The notes under the pieces are model-generated. The model was not told the DNA's origin. It made no database searches and saw only the letters and a program-made list of their open reading frames with translations. This document shows, piece by piece, positions 1-9,286 of a DNA stretch of 64,000 nt; position 1 is the stretch's first letter, and the number at the start of each line of letters is the position of its first letter. This DNA is from Microbacterium sp. EYE_78. Its GTDB lineage: Bacteria; Actinomycetota; Actinomycetes; Actinomycetales; Microbacteriaceae. The position numbers and the translations under genes are program-made. The stretch spans positions 1,054,001 through 1,118,000 of the forward strand of contig NZ_JAHXMY010000002.1 in NCBI RefSeq assembly GCF_023149035.1, written 5' to 3'.

Positions 1-131
1 ACCGACGCATCGCCGCGCGGCACGGTCTCGACGGGCACGGCGAGCAGGCCGTCCGGGTCGCAGCGCGCGACGCCGACGCGCGCCTTGCCCACATCGACAC
101 CGAGTCGGATGCCGCGACGGAATCCGCTCAC
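1..131 (-). CDS. ruvX: RuvX/YqgF, Holliday-junction resolvase-like, N-terminal part
   Basis: Only the first 43 codons are in the window; the gene runs off the left edge. The translation begins [20 protein letters not shown], the RNase H-like fold start of the RuvX/YqgF family, with the first catalytic Asp in the GVDVG strand. The family acts on structured nucleic acid and is implicated in 16S rRNA 5' maturation. The GTG start overlaps the alaS stop as GTGA, a translational-coupling arrangement, and alaS followed by ruvX is a common actinobacterial order. Confidence 0.85.
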   Translation of the reverse strand, partial: MSGFRRGIRLGVDVGKARVGVARCDPDGLLAVPVETVPRGDAS

Positions 132-2794
132 GCGGCCGCGCCTCGCAACGCGTCGACGACGCCCAGCAGCGCGGCGGGCAGCGCCGACGCATCCGTTCCG
201 CCGCCCTGGGCGACGTCGTCCCTGCCACCGCCGCCACCGCCGAGCGCCGCAGCGGCGCCCTTCGCGAGCGCACCCGCCTTCGCGCCGGCCGAGCGGGCTG
301 CGTCGTTGGTGGCGACGATCACGACCGGTCGCCCGTTCACCTCTGCGCCGAGCGCGACGACTGCGGCATCCGACCCCAGCCGGTCCCGCACCTGCAGTGC
401 GAGCGAGCGGAGGTCGTCGGCCGATCCGACGGTGCCGAGCGACTGCGCGACGACCGCGTGCGCGCCCGCCCGCTCGGCCGACCCGGCCAAGGCCGGTACA
501 CGCTCGCCGAGCGCCTTCGCCTCGAACTGGGCGATCTTCTTCTCGGCCGCCTTCAGGCTCGCCTGGAGTTCGGCGATGCGCGCGGGCAGCTGGTCGCGCG
601 GGATCTTCAAGCCCGACGTCAGCTGCGACACGATGGCACGCTCGGCAGCGAGCTCGCGGAAGGCGTCCTGGCCGACGAGCGCCTCGACGCGGCGGTTGGA
701 GGCGCCCACCGACGACTCGCCCACGAGGTTGATGAGGCCCACCTGCGCGCTGGAGGCGACGTGCGTGCCCGCGCAGAGCTCGCGCGACCACGGACCGCCG
801 ATGTCGACCATGCGCACGGTGTCGCCGTACTTCTCGCCGAACAGGGCCATGGCCCCCGCGGCCTTCGCGTCGTCGAGGGACATCACGCGGGTCGTCACCT
901 CGAGGTCGTCGCGGACCGCGGTGTTGGCGATCTCCTCGATCTCGCTGCGGGTCTCGGGCGAGAGCGCCTGGCCCCACGAGAAGTCGAACCGGAGGTATCC
1001 GGCCCGGTTGAGCGAGCCCGCTTGCGTTGCACTCCTGCCGAGCGTGTCGCGGAGGGCCGCGTGCACGAGGTGGGTGGCCGAGTGGGCCTGCGCCGCGGCG
1101 CGGCGGTTCGCGGCATCCACCACCGTCGTCGCGGCGTGACCGACGGCGACCTCACCCGTGGTCACCTCCACCGTGTGGCTGATGAGCCCCGGGACGGGCT
1201 TCTGCACGTCGAGGACCTCGAGCTCGTAGCCGGGACCGACGATGACACCCTTGTCGGCGACCTGCCCGCCGGACTCGGCGTAGAGCGCGGTCTCCGCGGT
1301 GATGACCTCGGCGATCTGGCCCTGCGAGGCGCGGTCGGCGGGTGCGCCGTCGACGAGGATGCCGAGCACGCGCGACTCGGTCTCGAGATCGGTGTACCCC
1401 GTGAAGACCGTCTCGCCGAGGGCTCGGAAGTCGCGGTAGACGCTCGTGTCCGCCAGCTGACCCTTGCGGGAGCGCGCGTCCGCCTTGGCGCGATCGCGCT
1501 GCTCCTTCATGAGGGTGTCGAAGGACGCACGATCCACGCTGAGACCGGCCTCCTCGGCGATCTCGAGCGTGAGGTCGATGGGGAATCCGTACGTGTCGTG
1601 CAGGAGGAACGCCTGCGATCCGCTCAGCGACGTCGACTGTGAGGACTTCGCCGCCTCGATCGAGGTGTCGAGGATCTCGGACCCGCTCGCGAGTGTGCGG
1701 AGGAAGGTCGCCTCCTCGGCAAGCGCGTACTGCGACAGACGCGCGTAGTCCGTCTCGACGATCGGGTAGGCCTCTTTCATCGCGTCGCGGGACACCGCGA
1801 ACAGCTCGGCGAAGGTCGGGCCGTCCACGCCGAGCAGGCGCATCGAGCGGATGGCGCGGCGCATCAGGCGACGCAGGATGTAGCCGCGTCCGTCGTTGGC
1901 GGGGGTGACGCCGTCCGAGAGCAGCATGAGCGAGGAGCGGATGTGGTCGGCCACCACGCGGAAGCGCACGTCGTCGTCGTGGTGCTCGCCGTACCGCTTG
2001 CCCGAGAGCTCCACGGCCTTGTCGAGGACGGGACGCACCTGGTCCGTCTCGTACATGTTGTCCACGCCCTGCTTGATGAAGGCGACACGCTCGAGACCCA
2101 TGCCGGTGTCGATGTTCTGCGCCGGCAGGTCGCCGAAGATGTCGAACTCGTACTTCGAGCGGACGTTCGTGATCTCGTACTGCATGAACACGAGGTTCCA
2201 GATCTCGACGTAGCGGTCGTCGTCCGTGGCGGGTCCGCCGTCGACGCCGTATTCGGGACCGCGGTCGAAGAAGATCTCGGAGCACGGGCCGGCGGGACCG
2301 GGAAGCCCCGTGGTCCAGTAGTTCGTGTCCCTGCCCAGGCGCTGGATGCGCTCCTCGGGGAGGGTCGAGTGCTCGAGCCAGAGCTGGATGGCCTCGTCAT
2401 CCTCCTCGTAGACCGTGACCCAGAGGTCCTTCGGGTCGAAGCCGAGTCCACCGTCTTCGTCGGGCGTGGTGAGGAGCTCCCAGGCGTACCGGATCGCGTC
2501 CTTCTTGAAGTAGTCGCCGAACGACCAGTTGCCGAGCATCTGGAAGAACGTGCCGTGGCGCGGGGTCTTGCCGACCTCCTCGATGTCGTTGGTGCGGATG
2601 CACTTCTGGTTGTCCGCGGCCCGCGCGTACGGCGCCGGCACGTCGCCCGAGAGGTACGGGATGAAGGGGACCATGCCGGCGACCGTGAACAGCAGCGCCG
2701 GGTCGTCGCTGACCAGGGATGCCGAGGGCACGATCGTGTGCCCGCGCTTCTCGAAGTAGTCCAGGTAGCGCCGGGCGATCTCAGCGGTCTTCAT
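128..2794 (-). CDS. alaS: alanyl-tRNA synthetase
   Basis: Charges tRNA-Ala with alanine in the cytoplasm. The 888 residues match the family's usual full length. The N-terminal class II catalytic core begins [19 protein letters not shown] and contains the GDYFKKDAI and [10 protein letters not shown] segments. The editing domain has the zinc-binding HSATHLVH motif near residues 567-575 and the CAGTHV Cys/His pair near 673. A C-terminal DHHA1 domain (about 740-888) includes the glycine-rich [15 protein letters not shown] segment. The ATG start follows a GAGGA Shine-Dalgarno. The stop overlaps the ruvX start by four bases. No motif is missing. Confidence 0.98.
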   Translation of the reverse strand: MKTAEIARRYLDYFEKRGHTIVPSASLVSDDPALLFTVAGMVPFIPYLSGDVPAPYARAADNQKCIRTNDIEEVGKTPRHGTFFQMLGNWSFGDYFKKDAIRYAWELLTTPDEDGGLGFDPKDLWVTVYEEDDEAIQLWLEHSTLPEERIQRLGRDTNYWTTGLPGPAGPCSEIFFDRGPEYGVDGGPATDDDRYVEIWNLVFMQYEITNVRSKYEFDIFGDLPAQNIDTGMGLERVAFIKQGVDNMYETDQVRPVLDKAVELSGKRYGEHHDDDVRFRVVADHIRSSLMLLSDGVTPANDGRGYILRRLMRRAIRSMRLLGVDGPTFAELFAVSRDAMKEAYPIVETDYARLSQYALAEEATFLRTLASGSEILDTSIEAAKSSQSTSLSGSQAFLLHDTYGFPIDLTLEIAEEAGLSVDRASFDTLMKEQRDRAKADARSRKGQLADTSVYRDFRALGETVFTGYTDLETESRVLGILVDGAPADRASQGQIAEVITAETALYAESGGQVADKGVIVGPGYELEVLDVQKPVPGLISHTVEVTTGEVAVGHAATTVVDAANRRAAAQAHSATHLVHAALRDTLGRSATQAGSLNRAGYLRFDFSWGQALSPETRSEIEEIANTAVRDDLEVTTRVMSLDDAKAAGAMALFGEKYGDTVRMVDIGGPWSRELCAGTHVASSAQVGLINLVGESSVGASNRRVEALVGQDAFRELAAERAIVSQLTSGLKIPRDQLPARIAELQASLKAAEKKIAQFEAKALGERVPALAGSAERAGAHAVVAQSLGTVGSADDLRSLALQVRDRLGSDAAVVALGAEVNGRPVVIVATNDAARSAGAKAGALAKGAAAALGGGGGGRDDVAQGGGTDASALPAALLGVVDALRGAAA

Positions 2795-2862
2795 CGTGTG
2801 TCCTCAAACTGCATGCGGGATCGGTCGCGACCGGGAGGCCGCGACCGGGAGATGGGGGTTGG

Positions 2863-3159
2863 TCAGTCGTCGTGCTTCGCGGCAGCCGACCGACCGGCTG
2901 CGGCGACGCCGTCGGCGAGGTCGGATGCGGCGTCCTTCACGTCGTCCGCGACGTCGGCGGCCACGCTCTTCGCATCGGCGACGATGCCGTCGATCTTCGC
3001 CTCCTGCGCGTGATACGCGTCGGCCATCCGGTCGGTGAACTCCGAGATGCGTGCGTCGACCTCGGCGAGAAGCTCCTGCCCCCGCGGGTCCTTGTTCACC
3101 AGGTGCGCGGCGACGAACCCGCCGGCGATGCCCAGCAGGAACCAGAGCACGTTCTTCAT
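2863..3159 (-). CDS. small membrane-anchored coiled-coil protein (YtxH-like)
   Basis: A 98-residue protein with one N-terminal membrane segment (MKNVLWFLLGIAGGFVAAHLV), followed by a charged, alanine-rich helical stretch (ADAKSVAADVADDVKDAASDL) that should form an amphipathic or coiled helix. This resembles the YtxH type of small envelope-stress proteins, though that match is by general pattern only. ATG codons at 3159 and 3168 are both possible; 3159 puts the hydrophobic segment at the N-terminus and neither has a strong ribosome site. It lies between rpsD and alaS, after the rpsD terminator. Function is not known. Confidence 0.7.
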   Translation of the reverse strand: MKNVLWFLLGIAGGFVAAHLVNKDPRGQELLAEVDARISEFTDRMADAYHAQEAKIDGIVADAKSVAADVADDVKDAASDLADGVAAAGRSAAAKHDD

Positions 3160-3183
3160 GGGATCCATGTTAGGTGCAAAGCA

Positions 3184-3215
3184 GAAGGGGCGCCGGGTGA
3201 ACCCGACGCCCCTTC
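3184..3215 (-). terminator. rpsD transcription terminator
   Basis: Nine-base-pair outer stem GAAGGGGCG/CGCCCCTTC plus a CGGG/CCCG inner stem around a TGAA loop, separated by a single mismatch. It lies about 30 bases beyond the rpsD stop and is followed on the minus strand by a short T-rich run (TGCTTTGC). Typical GC-rich actinobacterial terminator. Confidence 0.8.
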
Positions 3216-3244
3216 GAACCGCATACCGAGCGGCTACGCCTCGC

Positions 3245-3874
3245 TCAGCGCGCGGCGTAGTACTCGACCACGAGCTGGACCTCACAGGTCACCGGGACCT
3301 CGGCGCGCTTGGGGCGACGCTCGAGACGGGCCTGCAGCTTGTCGAGCTCGACGGAGAGGTAAGCCGGAACCGGGGGCAGGACCTCAGCGTGACCGCCGGC
3401 GGCTGCGACCTGGAACGGCTCGGTGCCCTCGCTCTTGGCCTTGACGCCGATGGTCTGGCCCGGCTTCACCCGGAACGACGGGCGGTCGACGAGCTGGCCG
3501 TCGACGAGGATGTGACGGTGCACGACGAGCTGGCGCGCCTGCGCGGTGGTGCGGGCGAAGCCCGAACGCAGCACGAGGGCGTCCAGACGCATCTCGAGGA
3601 GCTCGACCAGGTTCTCACCGGTCAGACCCTCGGTACGACGCGCCTCGTTGAAGGTGTTGCGCATCTGCTTCTCGCGGATGCCGTACTGCTCGCGCAGACG
3701 CTGCTTCTCGCGGAGGCGGACGGCGTAGTCGCTGTCCTGCTTGCGCTTGGTGCGACCGTGCTCACCGGGAGCGTAGGGACGCTTCTCGAGGTAACGGGCG
3801 GCCTTCGGGGTCAGTGCGACGCCGAGGGCGCGGGAGAGACGGACCTTGCGGCGGTCCTGGGACTTCGTTGCCAC
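3245..3874 (-). CDS. rpsD: 30S ribosomal protein S4
   Basis: S4 is a primary 16S rRNA-binding protein that nucleates small-subunit assembly. The 209 residues start MATKSQDRRKVRLSRALG and contain the S4 RNA-binding fold with RLDALVLRSGFARTTAQARQLVVHRHI at about residues 95-121. The N-terminal zinc-binding cysteines found in some S4 proteins are absent, so this is the zinc-independent form. The GTG start is preceded by a strong GGAAGGAAG ribosome site. The gene is monocistronic, outside the large ribosomal operons, and is followed by a good terminator. Confidence 0.98.
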   Translation of the reverse strand: MATKSQDRRKVRLSRALGVALTPKAARYLEKRPYAPGEHGRTKRKQDSDYAVRLREKQRLREQYGIREKQMRNTFNEARRTEGLTGENLVELLEMRLDALVLRSGFARTTAQARQLVVHRHILVDGQLVDRPSFRVKPGQTIGVKAKSEGTEPFQVAAAGGHAEVLPPVPAYLSVELDKLQARLERRPKRAEVPVTCEVQLVVEYYAAR

Positions 3875-4026
3875 GAAATCTTCCTTCCATGACGTGGCCG
3901 CGTCTCTCGCGGCTCACGGGCGTATCGCCGCCTCTCGCCCTTCCGGACTGCACGCCGGGGCACGCCGGAAGGTGGGAAAGAGAGACGGGGATGCCCGAAA
4001 ACACGGTTTCGAGCCGGTCCAGTCTA
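3875..4026 (-). promoter_or_regulatory. rpsD promoter and structured 5' leader
   Basis: A -10-like TAGACT (complement of 4021-4026) lies just past the end of the upstream NUDIX gene; no clear -35 is seen. The roughly 150-base leader can form CCTTCCGG/CCGGAAGG (3939-3972) and CCGCG-AGAGA-CGCGG (3898-3912) hairpins, the second lying close to the ribosome site. S4 autoregulates its own synthesis in several bacteria, so an autoregulatory leader is possible but not shown. Confidence 0.4.
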
Positions 4027-4040
4027 ACAGACGGGCCGGA

Positions 4041-5552
4041 TCACTCCCCGGTGCGGGCGAGGTCCAGCGCGCCCGGCGGGTGGAAGGGGAGACGGACGGC
4101 GTCGATCCGGTCGAGGGGGTACCAGCCGACGGACGTGTCCCCGTCGAGGACCGACAGCCGGCTCCTGACCGGGAGCGCCTCCAGCTCGGGACTGCGCACC
4201 CCGAACACGTGCACGATCTCGTGCCCGGGGCGCCCCTCGTTGTCGAAGATGTTCTCGAGGACCCCCAGCAGCGTCGCCTCGGTGACGGTGGCGCCGAGTT
4301 CTTCCGCGAGCTCCCGGCGGACGGCCGCATCCACGGTCTCTCCCGGCTGCACTCCCCCGCCGGGCGCACGCAGGAACGCACCGCGGGCGGCCGTCGCCGG
4401 GTACTCCTCCGCGAGGACGTGTCCGTCGCGGACGAGGACGGCGACGGCGATGACCCGGATGCGCGGTCGCGATCGCACGTCCTCGGCATACGCGCGGAGC
4501 GCGCGGGAGTACATCGGCACCTCGCCGGCCAGCGCGTCGAGTGCCGTCCGCAGGGCGCGGGCGGGCTTGTCGTCGTCGTAGAGCGCGAGCGCGCGGAACC
4601 CTCCGGCGGCACCCGCCAGGGCGTCTCCCGCCGGCATCCGCCGCAGCACGGCAATCGCGCCGGACGCATCCCCCACGTTCCGCAGCGAGCTCGCGAGTTG
4701 AATGATGGCCTGGCTCCGCAACGGCGAGGTGAGGCCCGCGTCGAGCGCCGCCCGGTACAGCGGGATCGCCGCCGCCTCCTCCCCCAGGAAGTCCTCGACC
4801 GAGGCGCGTTCGAACAGCGCGCGCGCATCGTCCGTCGCCTCGGGCCCGAGCGCCCCGTCCATCGCGGCGCGGAGCGCATCGGGACGGGCATCGTCCGCGG
4901 ATGCCCAGACGTCGGCGATGCGCTGCTCCCGTTGGTCCCCGGGATCGACGTCGCCGGTTGCGCCGCTCGCGAGGATCTTCCTGACCGGGTGCTGCAGCGG
5001 GACGAGCGGGCCGTCGAGCTCCGTGGCTCGCATGAACGCGTGCAGGCCGCGGAGGGCGACACCGGCGTCGCTGAGGTCGCCCGAGACGAGATGCGACACG
5101 AGCGAGTCGACCGGGAGTTCGCGCACGACACCGCTCTCGAAGCGGCCCCACGTCGGCGGACCGGCACGGTCGCACTCCGCGGCGATGAGGACGTGCTTGC
5201 GCCGCGTCGAATTCGCGCCACCCCACTCGGATCCCGCGTGGAAGACCGCTCCGGGCCGATAACCCGTCTCCTCCGCCAGTTCCCGGATGCCGGCATCCAC
5301 CGGCCCCTCCCCCTCGTCGACGGCCCCTCCCGGGAGCTCGGCGATGACGCGCCGCGGTCCGACCCGGAACTGATCGAAGAGGACGACGGTGTCGCGGGGT
5401 GTGAAGGCGATGACGGCGACCGTGTCGCCCTGATCGAGGACGTCCCACTCGCTCGATTCGCCGTCCGCGGACCGGTAGACGTCGCGGCGGATGCGAGTGA
5501 ACCCGTCGTACACGACGCCGCTCGACTCGCGGACCCACCCGTGTTCAGTCAC
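4041..5552 (-). CDS. NUDIX-TPR-NUDIX fusion hydrolase
   Basis: The 503-residue protein has three parts. Residues 1 to about 190 form a NUDIX domain of the ADP-ribose pyrophosphatase type with a complete box (G-x5-E-x7-RELAEETG near residue 100). Residues about 200-340 are helical and look like a short TPR domain ([30 protein letters not shown] repeats). Residues about 350-500 are a second NUDIX domain with an equally complete box (GGVQPGE...RELAEELG). NUDIX enzymes hydrolyse nucleoside diphosphates linked to another group; substrates here are unknown. The GTG start has a GGAGG ribosome site seven bases upstream and lies eight bases inside the end of rarA, so the two are co-translated. The reading frame is open through all three parts with no sign of a frameshift. 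Confidence 0.85.
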   Translation of the reverse strand: MTEHGWVRESSGVVYDGFTRIRRDVYRSADGESSEWDVLDQGDTVAVIAFTPRDTVVLFDQFRVGPRRVIAELPGGAVDEGEGPVDAGIRELAEETGYRPGAVFHAGSEWGGANSTRRKHVLIAAECDRAGPPTWGRFESGVVRELPVDSLVSHLVSGDLSDAGVALRGLHAFMRATELDGPLVPLQHPVRKILASGATGDVDPGDQREQRIADVWASADDARPDALRAAMDGALGPEATDDARALFERASVEDFLGEEAAAIPLYRAALDAGLTSPLRSQAIIQLASSLRNVGDASGAIAVLRRMPAGDALAGAAGGFRALALYDDDKPARALRTALDALAGEVPMYSRALRAYAEDVRSRPRIRVIAVAVLVRDGHVLAEEYPATAARGAFLRAPGGGVQPGETVDAAVRRELAEELGATVTEATLLGVLENIFDNEGRPGHEIVHVFGVRSPELEALPVRSRLSVLDGDTSVGWYPLDRIDAVRLPFHPPGALDLARTGE

Positions 5553-6870
5553 CGAGGATCCTCCGGATCTTTTCCACCCGAGCGGAGATGTCGCGCTCGA
5601 CGCCCCGCGATGTCGGCGTGTAGTACCGGCGTCCGCGGAGTTCGTCGGGCAGGTACTGCTGCGTCGCGACGCCGACGTCGAGGTCGTGCGGGTAGACGTA
5701 CCCCTTGCCGTGGCCGAGGCGCTTCGCGCCCGCGTAGTGCGCGTCGCGGAGGTGCACGGGGACGCGCCCGAATCCGCCGGCTCGGACGTCGGCGATCGCG
5801 GCGTTGATCGCGTTGTAGGCCGCATTCGACTTCGCCGTGGTCGCGAGGTAGGCGGTCGCCTCTGCGAGCGGGATGCGGCCCTCCGGCATCCCGATGAAGG
5901 CCACCGCATCGGCTGCGGCGACGGCGATCTGCAGCGCCTGGGGGTCGGCGAGCCCGATGTCCTCCGCCGCCGAGATGACGAGCCGTCGCGCGATGAAGCG
6001 GGGGTCCTCGCCGGCCTCGATCATCCGGGCGAGGTAGTGCATCGCCGCGTCCGCATCGGACCCGCGGATCGACTTGATGAACGCGCTGATGACGTCGTAA
6101 TGCTCATCCCCCTGTCGGTCGTAGCGCAGCAGCGCGCGGTCGACGGCCTGGGCGACGTGGTCCGCTGTCACGAGCGGGCTCTCGCCGTCGTCCGGCGCGT
6201 CCGGCATCGCTGCAGCCGCCTCGAGGGAGGTCAGGGCCCGTCGCGCGTCTCCGGAAGCCAGGTGGATCAGGGCGGCCCGCGCCTCGGGGGCGAGCCGAAC
6301 CGCGTCCGCCAGGCCTCGGGCGTCCGAGACGGCGCGGTCGATGAGGATGCCGAGGTCGTCGTCCGTGAGTGGCTGCAGCGTCAGCAGCAGCGATCGGGAC
6401 AGGAGCGGAGAGATGACCGAGAACGACGGATTCTCGGTCGTCGCCGCGATGAGGATGACCCACCCGTTCTCGACGCCGGGCAGCAGGGCGTCCTGCTGCG
6501 CCTTCGTGAACCGGTGGATCTCGTCGAGGAACAGGATGGTCGACGCTCCGTACAGATCCCGCTGGGTCATCGCCTCCTGCATCACCTCGCGGACGTCCTT
6601 CACCCCGGCAGTGACGGCGGACAGCTCCACGAACCGGCGTCCCGAGGTGCGGGCGATGGCCTGCGCCAGCGTGGTCTTGCCGGTGCCGGGAGGCCCCCAG
6701 AGGATCACCGACACCGCGCCGGTCGTCGCCCTGCCGGGATCGGCGAGGGCCACCAGCGGCGACCCCGGACGGAGCAGATGGGACTGTCCGGCGACTTCGT
6801 CGAGGGATGCCGGTCGCATGCGGACGGCGAGGGGCGTCGCTCCGCGGAACAGCGCGTCTCCCTGGGCCAT
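5545..6870 (-). CDS. rarA: replication-associated recombination protein RarA (MgsA/WRNIP1 family)
   Basis: AAA+ ATPase of 441 residues acting at stalled replication forks. Walker A is GPPGTGKTT (59-67) and Walker [10 protein letters not shown] (113-121), followed by sensor segment AATTENPSF. The C-terminal half carries the family's tetramerisation region, including the [16 protein letters not shown] and GKGYVYPHD segments. It is not RuvB, which is present separately at 14877. The stop lies inside the start of the NUDIX fusion gene. It is divergent from the gene at 6987. Confidence 0.95.
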   Translation of the reverse strand: MAQGDALFRGATPLAVRMRPASLDEVAGQSHLLRPGSPLVALADPGRATTGAVSVILWGPPGTGKTTLAQAIARTSGRRFVELSAVTAGVKDVREVMQEAMTQRDLYGASTILFLDEIHRFTKAQQDALLPGVENGWVILIAATTENPSFSVISPLLSRSLLLTLQPLTDDDLGILIDRAVSDARGLADAVRLAPEARAALIHLASGDARRALTSLEAAAAMPDAPDDGESPLVTADHVAQAVDRALLRYDRQGDEHYDVISAFIKSIRGSDADAAMHYLARMIEAGEDPRFIARRLVISAAEDIGLADPQALQIAVAAADAVAFIGMPEGRIPLAEATAYLATTAKSNAAYNAINAAIADVRAGGFGRVPVHLRDAHYAGAKRLGHGKGYVYPHDLDVGVATQQYLPDELRGRRYYTPTSRGVERDISARVEKIRRILGD

Positions 6871-6986
6871 CCCTCAAGGCTATCCGTCGGCGCCGACATG
6901 GCGGCGTCCCCGGATTGGCGCCCCGGATGCCGCCTGCATACCCTGCAGGTGGTCGTGCGCTCGAGCGCGGCCGAGGAGGGAGCGGC

Positions 6987-7310
6987 GTGGCCATGGGCAG
7001 ATCCGGCAGAGGACGCGACAGCGGTCAGCAGCAGGCGCGCGCGCGGCTGTACGAGGCGCGACGACGCTTCCACGAATCGGTCATCGCCCGGCGTCGCCGC
7101 GACAACGTCCTCGCCGGCGCGATCGGCGGGGCGCTGATCCTCGCCGTCCTCGGCGGGCAGATCGCGTACTACACGCTCGGGCCGGGAGCACCGGAGCCGG
7201 TACCGGCCGTGTCCCCGTCGCCGTCGGTCTCGCCGTCGCCCGTCGTGTCGCCGTCGCCGTCGGTGGCGCCGTCTCCGTCCGAAACGGCCACCTCGACCCC
7301 GACCCCGTGA
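6987..7310 (+). CDS. single-pass membrane protein with Ser/Pro repeat tail
   Basis: A 107-residue product with a strongly basic N-terminal helix (ARLYEARRRFHESVIARRRRDN), one membrane segment (NVLAGAIGGALILAVLGGQIAYYTL, about residues 39-63) and an exported tail dominated by PSPSVSPSP repeats. The GTG start fits a GGAGGG ribosome site at 6975-6980. The basic helix and membrane anchor resemble the N-terminus of the cyclophilin-type prolyl isomerases that sit next to relA/DUF349 in other Actinobacteria, but no isomerase domain follows. Function unknown. Confidence 0.75.
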   Translation: MAMGRSGRGRDSGQQQARARLYEARRRFHESVIARRRRDNVLAGAIGGALILAVLGGQIAYYTLGPGAPEPVPAVSPSPSVSPSPVVSPSPSVAPSPSETATSTPTP

Positions 7311-7380
7311 CCGCGGCCGTACTAGGCTGAGTGCCGAATCCGACCCCCATGCGGCGCATGCCGCCGACGAGGTGACCCCC

Positions 7381-8634
7381 GTGAGTTCCGCCACCCCCGA
7401 ATCCCCCGAGACCCAGCCCTGGGGCCGCGTCGATGACGACGGCACCGTCTCCGTCCGCGAGGGCGACCAGTGGCGTGTCGTCGGTCAGTACCCCGACGGC
7501 ACCCCGGAGGAAGCGCTCGCCTACTTCGAGCGGAAGTTCTCCGACCTCGCCTCGGAGGTGACCCTCCTCGAGGTGCGTCACCGCCGCGGCGGAGCGTCGG
7601 CATCCGATCTCCGGGGCACGGCGCGAACCATCCGCGAGCGTCTCGACGGCGCGGCGGCGGTCGGCGACCTGGCGTCGCTGGAGGCGCGGGTCACCGCCCT
7701 CGAAGGCGCCCTCTCCGAGGCCAGCGCCGAGGAGACGAAGGCGCAGCGAGCCGCGGTGGATGCCGCGATCGCGGAGCGCGAGGGCATCGTCACCGAGATC
7801 GAGGCGATCGCCGCGAAGGACCCCCGTTCCATCCAGTGGAAGCAGACGACTGCGGACGTCACCGCGCTCTTCGCCCGCTGGCAGGAGCACCAGAGCACCG
7901 GCCCCCGCCTGCCCAAGACGGCCGGCCAGCAGCTGTGGAAGCGATTCCGCGACGCACGGTCCGTCATCGACAAGCACCGCCGCGAGTTCTATTCCGGCCT
8001 CGACGAGCAGCACAAGAGTGCCCGCGATGCGAAGAGCAGGCTGGTCGAGCGTGCGGAGGCCCTCTCCTCGCAGGGCGAGGACGGCATCCCCGCGTATCGC
8101 GCCCTGCTCGATCAGTGGAAGTCCTCCGGTCGTGCCGGCCGGAAGGCCGACGACGCGCTCTGGGCGCGGTTCAAGGCCGCGGGCGACGTCCTCTACGCCG
8201 CCCGCGTGGACCGCGAGCACGCCGACGCCGAGGCGTCGAAGGAGAAGATCGACGCCAAGCGGGCGCTGCTCGACGAGGCCGCCGCCGTCGGACGCGAGAA
8301 GGACAACGCGAAGGCCCGCCAACTGCTGACGGCCATCCAGCGCCGCTGGGACGAGATCGGTCGGATCTTCCCGCGCGACGCTGAGCGCGGACTCGACGAC
8401 CAGCTCCGGAAGATCGAGAACGCCCTGAAGTCCCGCGAGGACGAGGACTGGAAGCGCAACAACCCCGAGACCAAGGCGCGTCAGAACGACATGACGAGCC
8501 AGCTCCAGGACGCGATCACCAAGCTCGAAGAGGACCTCGCCGCGGCGGAGGCGTCGAAGGACAAGGCCGCGATCGCGAAGGCGAAGGACGCGCTCGAAGC
8601 CCGGAAGGGTTGGTTGCGGGCGCTCGGCGGCTGA
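7381..8634 (+). CDS. DUF349 domain-containing helical protein
   Basis: About 417 residues, almost entirely charged helix. Two or three DUF349 repeats can be seen, each with a conserved W (QWKQTTADVTALFARWQEH, LDQWKSSGRAGRKADDALWARFKAA, RRWDEIGRIF). The N-terminus ETQPWGRVDDDGTVSVREGDQW is the conserved cap of the actinobacterial group. The GTG at 7381 is preferred over 7372 because GAGG at 7369-7372 is then eight bases upstream. The biochemical role of DUF349 is not established. Its place beside relA is conserved in relatives. Confidence 0.85.
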   Translation: MSSATPESPETQPWGRVDDDGTVSVREGDQWRVVGQYPDGTPEEALAYFERKFSDLASEVTLLEVRHRRGGASASDLRGTARTIRERLDGAAAVGDLASLEARVTALEGALSEASAEETKAQRAAVDAAIAEREGIVTEIEAIAAKDPRSIQWKQTTADVTALFARWQEHQSTGPRLPKTAGQQLWKRFRDARSVIDKHRREFYSGLDEQHKSARDAKSRLVERAEALSSQGEDGIPAYRALLDQWKSSGRAGRKADDALWARFKAAGDVLYAARVDREHADAEASKEKIDAKRALLDEAAAVGREKDNAKARQLLTAIQRRWDEIGRIFPRDAERGLDDQLRKIENALKSREDEDWKRNNPETKARQNDMTSQLQDAITKLEEDLAAAEASKDKAAIAKAKDALEARKGWLRALGG

Positions 8635-8725
8635 CGCCCTCCTCCGGCGCCGGTTCGGGGGCGGTGTTCTCCACAACCGGCGCCGGATGCCGGTGCTCCC
8701 CCCGCCGGCGGAGGAGACTGCCCCC

Positions 8726-9286
8726 ATGTGGCCGTTCCTCTACTTCGTCGACGACCGCCTCTCCACGGCGGAGCTGACGGCCGCCCGGCTCGACGGCGAC
8801 CTCGTCGAGATCGGCGACGCGTTCATGCCTGCCGACGCCGTGGAGACGCGGGAGCTCCGCGCCGCATCCTTCCGTCTCGCGGCGGGCAGCCAGCGGGCCG
8901 TCACTCACGGGAGCGCCGCGTGGATCCACGGCGCGCTCGCCGCGCCGCCGGCGGTGCACACCCTGCAGCGCGCGTCGGACAGGCGCGCGGCGGTCCCGGT
9001 GGACGGACGCATCCGGTTCCGGGACGTGCGGATCCCCGCGGCCGACCTGCTGTCCATCAGCGGCGTGGCGGTGACCACGCCCGTCCGGACGCTGGTCGAT
9101 CTCGTCCGGGACGCGGTTGCCGGCGCGGGACCGCGGGCGCATGTCGACGAGATGCTCGCCTGGCGCCCCGCGCTTGTGGCGGACGCGCTCCGCTGGATGG
9201 AGACCTCGGGCCCGGTCCATCACAAGCGCGCGGCGTACGCGGAGTTGCGGAGCCGTCAGGAGGACGTGACGCGGTACACGTCGTAG
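8726..9286 (+). CDS. AbiEi-like (type IV antitoxin family) orphan protein
   Basis: A 186-residue protein beginning [20 protein letters not shown]. The pattern of an early winged-helix-like region, [13 protein letters not shown] and the [17 protein letters not shown] core matches the AbiEi-family antitoxin group that is widespread in Microbacteriaceae. A GGAGGAG ribosome site precedes the ATG. No AbiEii-type nucleotidyltransferase toxin lies next to it, so an antitoxin role is doubtful. Its 3' end overlaps the convergent relA by 31 bases. Confidence 0.65.
   Translation: MWPFLYFVDDRLSTAELTAARLDGDLVEIGDAFMPADAVETRELRAASFRLAAGSQRAVTHGSAAWIHGALAAPPAVHTLQRASDRRAAVPVDGRIRFRDVRIPAADLLSISGVAVTTPVRTLVDLVRDAVAGAGPRAHVDEMLAWRPALVADALRWMETSGPVHHKRAAYAELRSRQEDVTRYTS

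Noticed and set aside
7200..7300. Simple-sequence repeat array or CRISPR-like repeats
   Set aside because: The periodic CCGTCGCC pattern is coding sequence for Ser-Pro repeats; no spacers or constant repeat length.
9256..9286. Frameshift or annotation error at the rel 3' end
   Set aside because: Both convergent genes keep good coding sequence up to their stops; a 31-base tail-to-tail overlap is acceptable.
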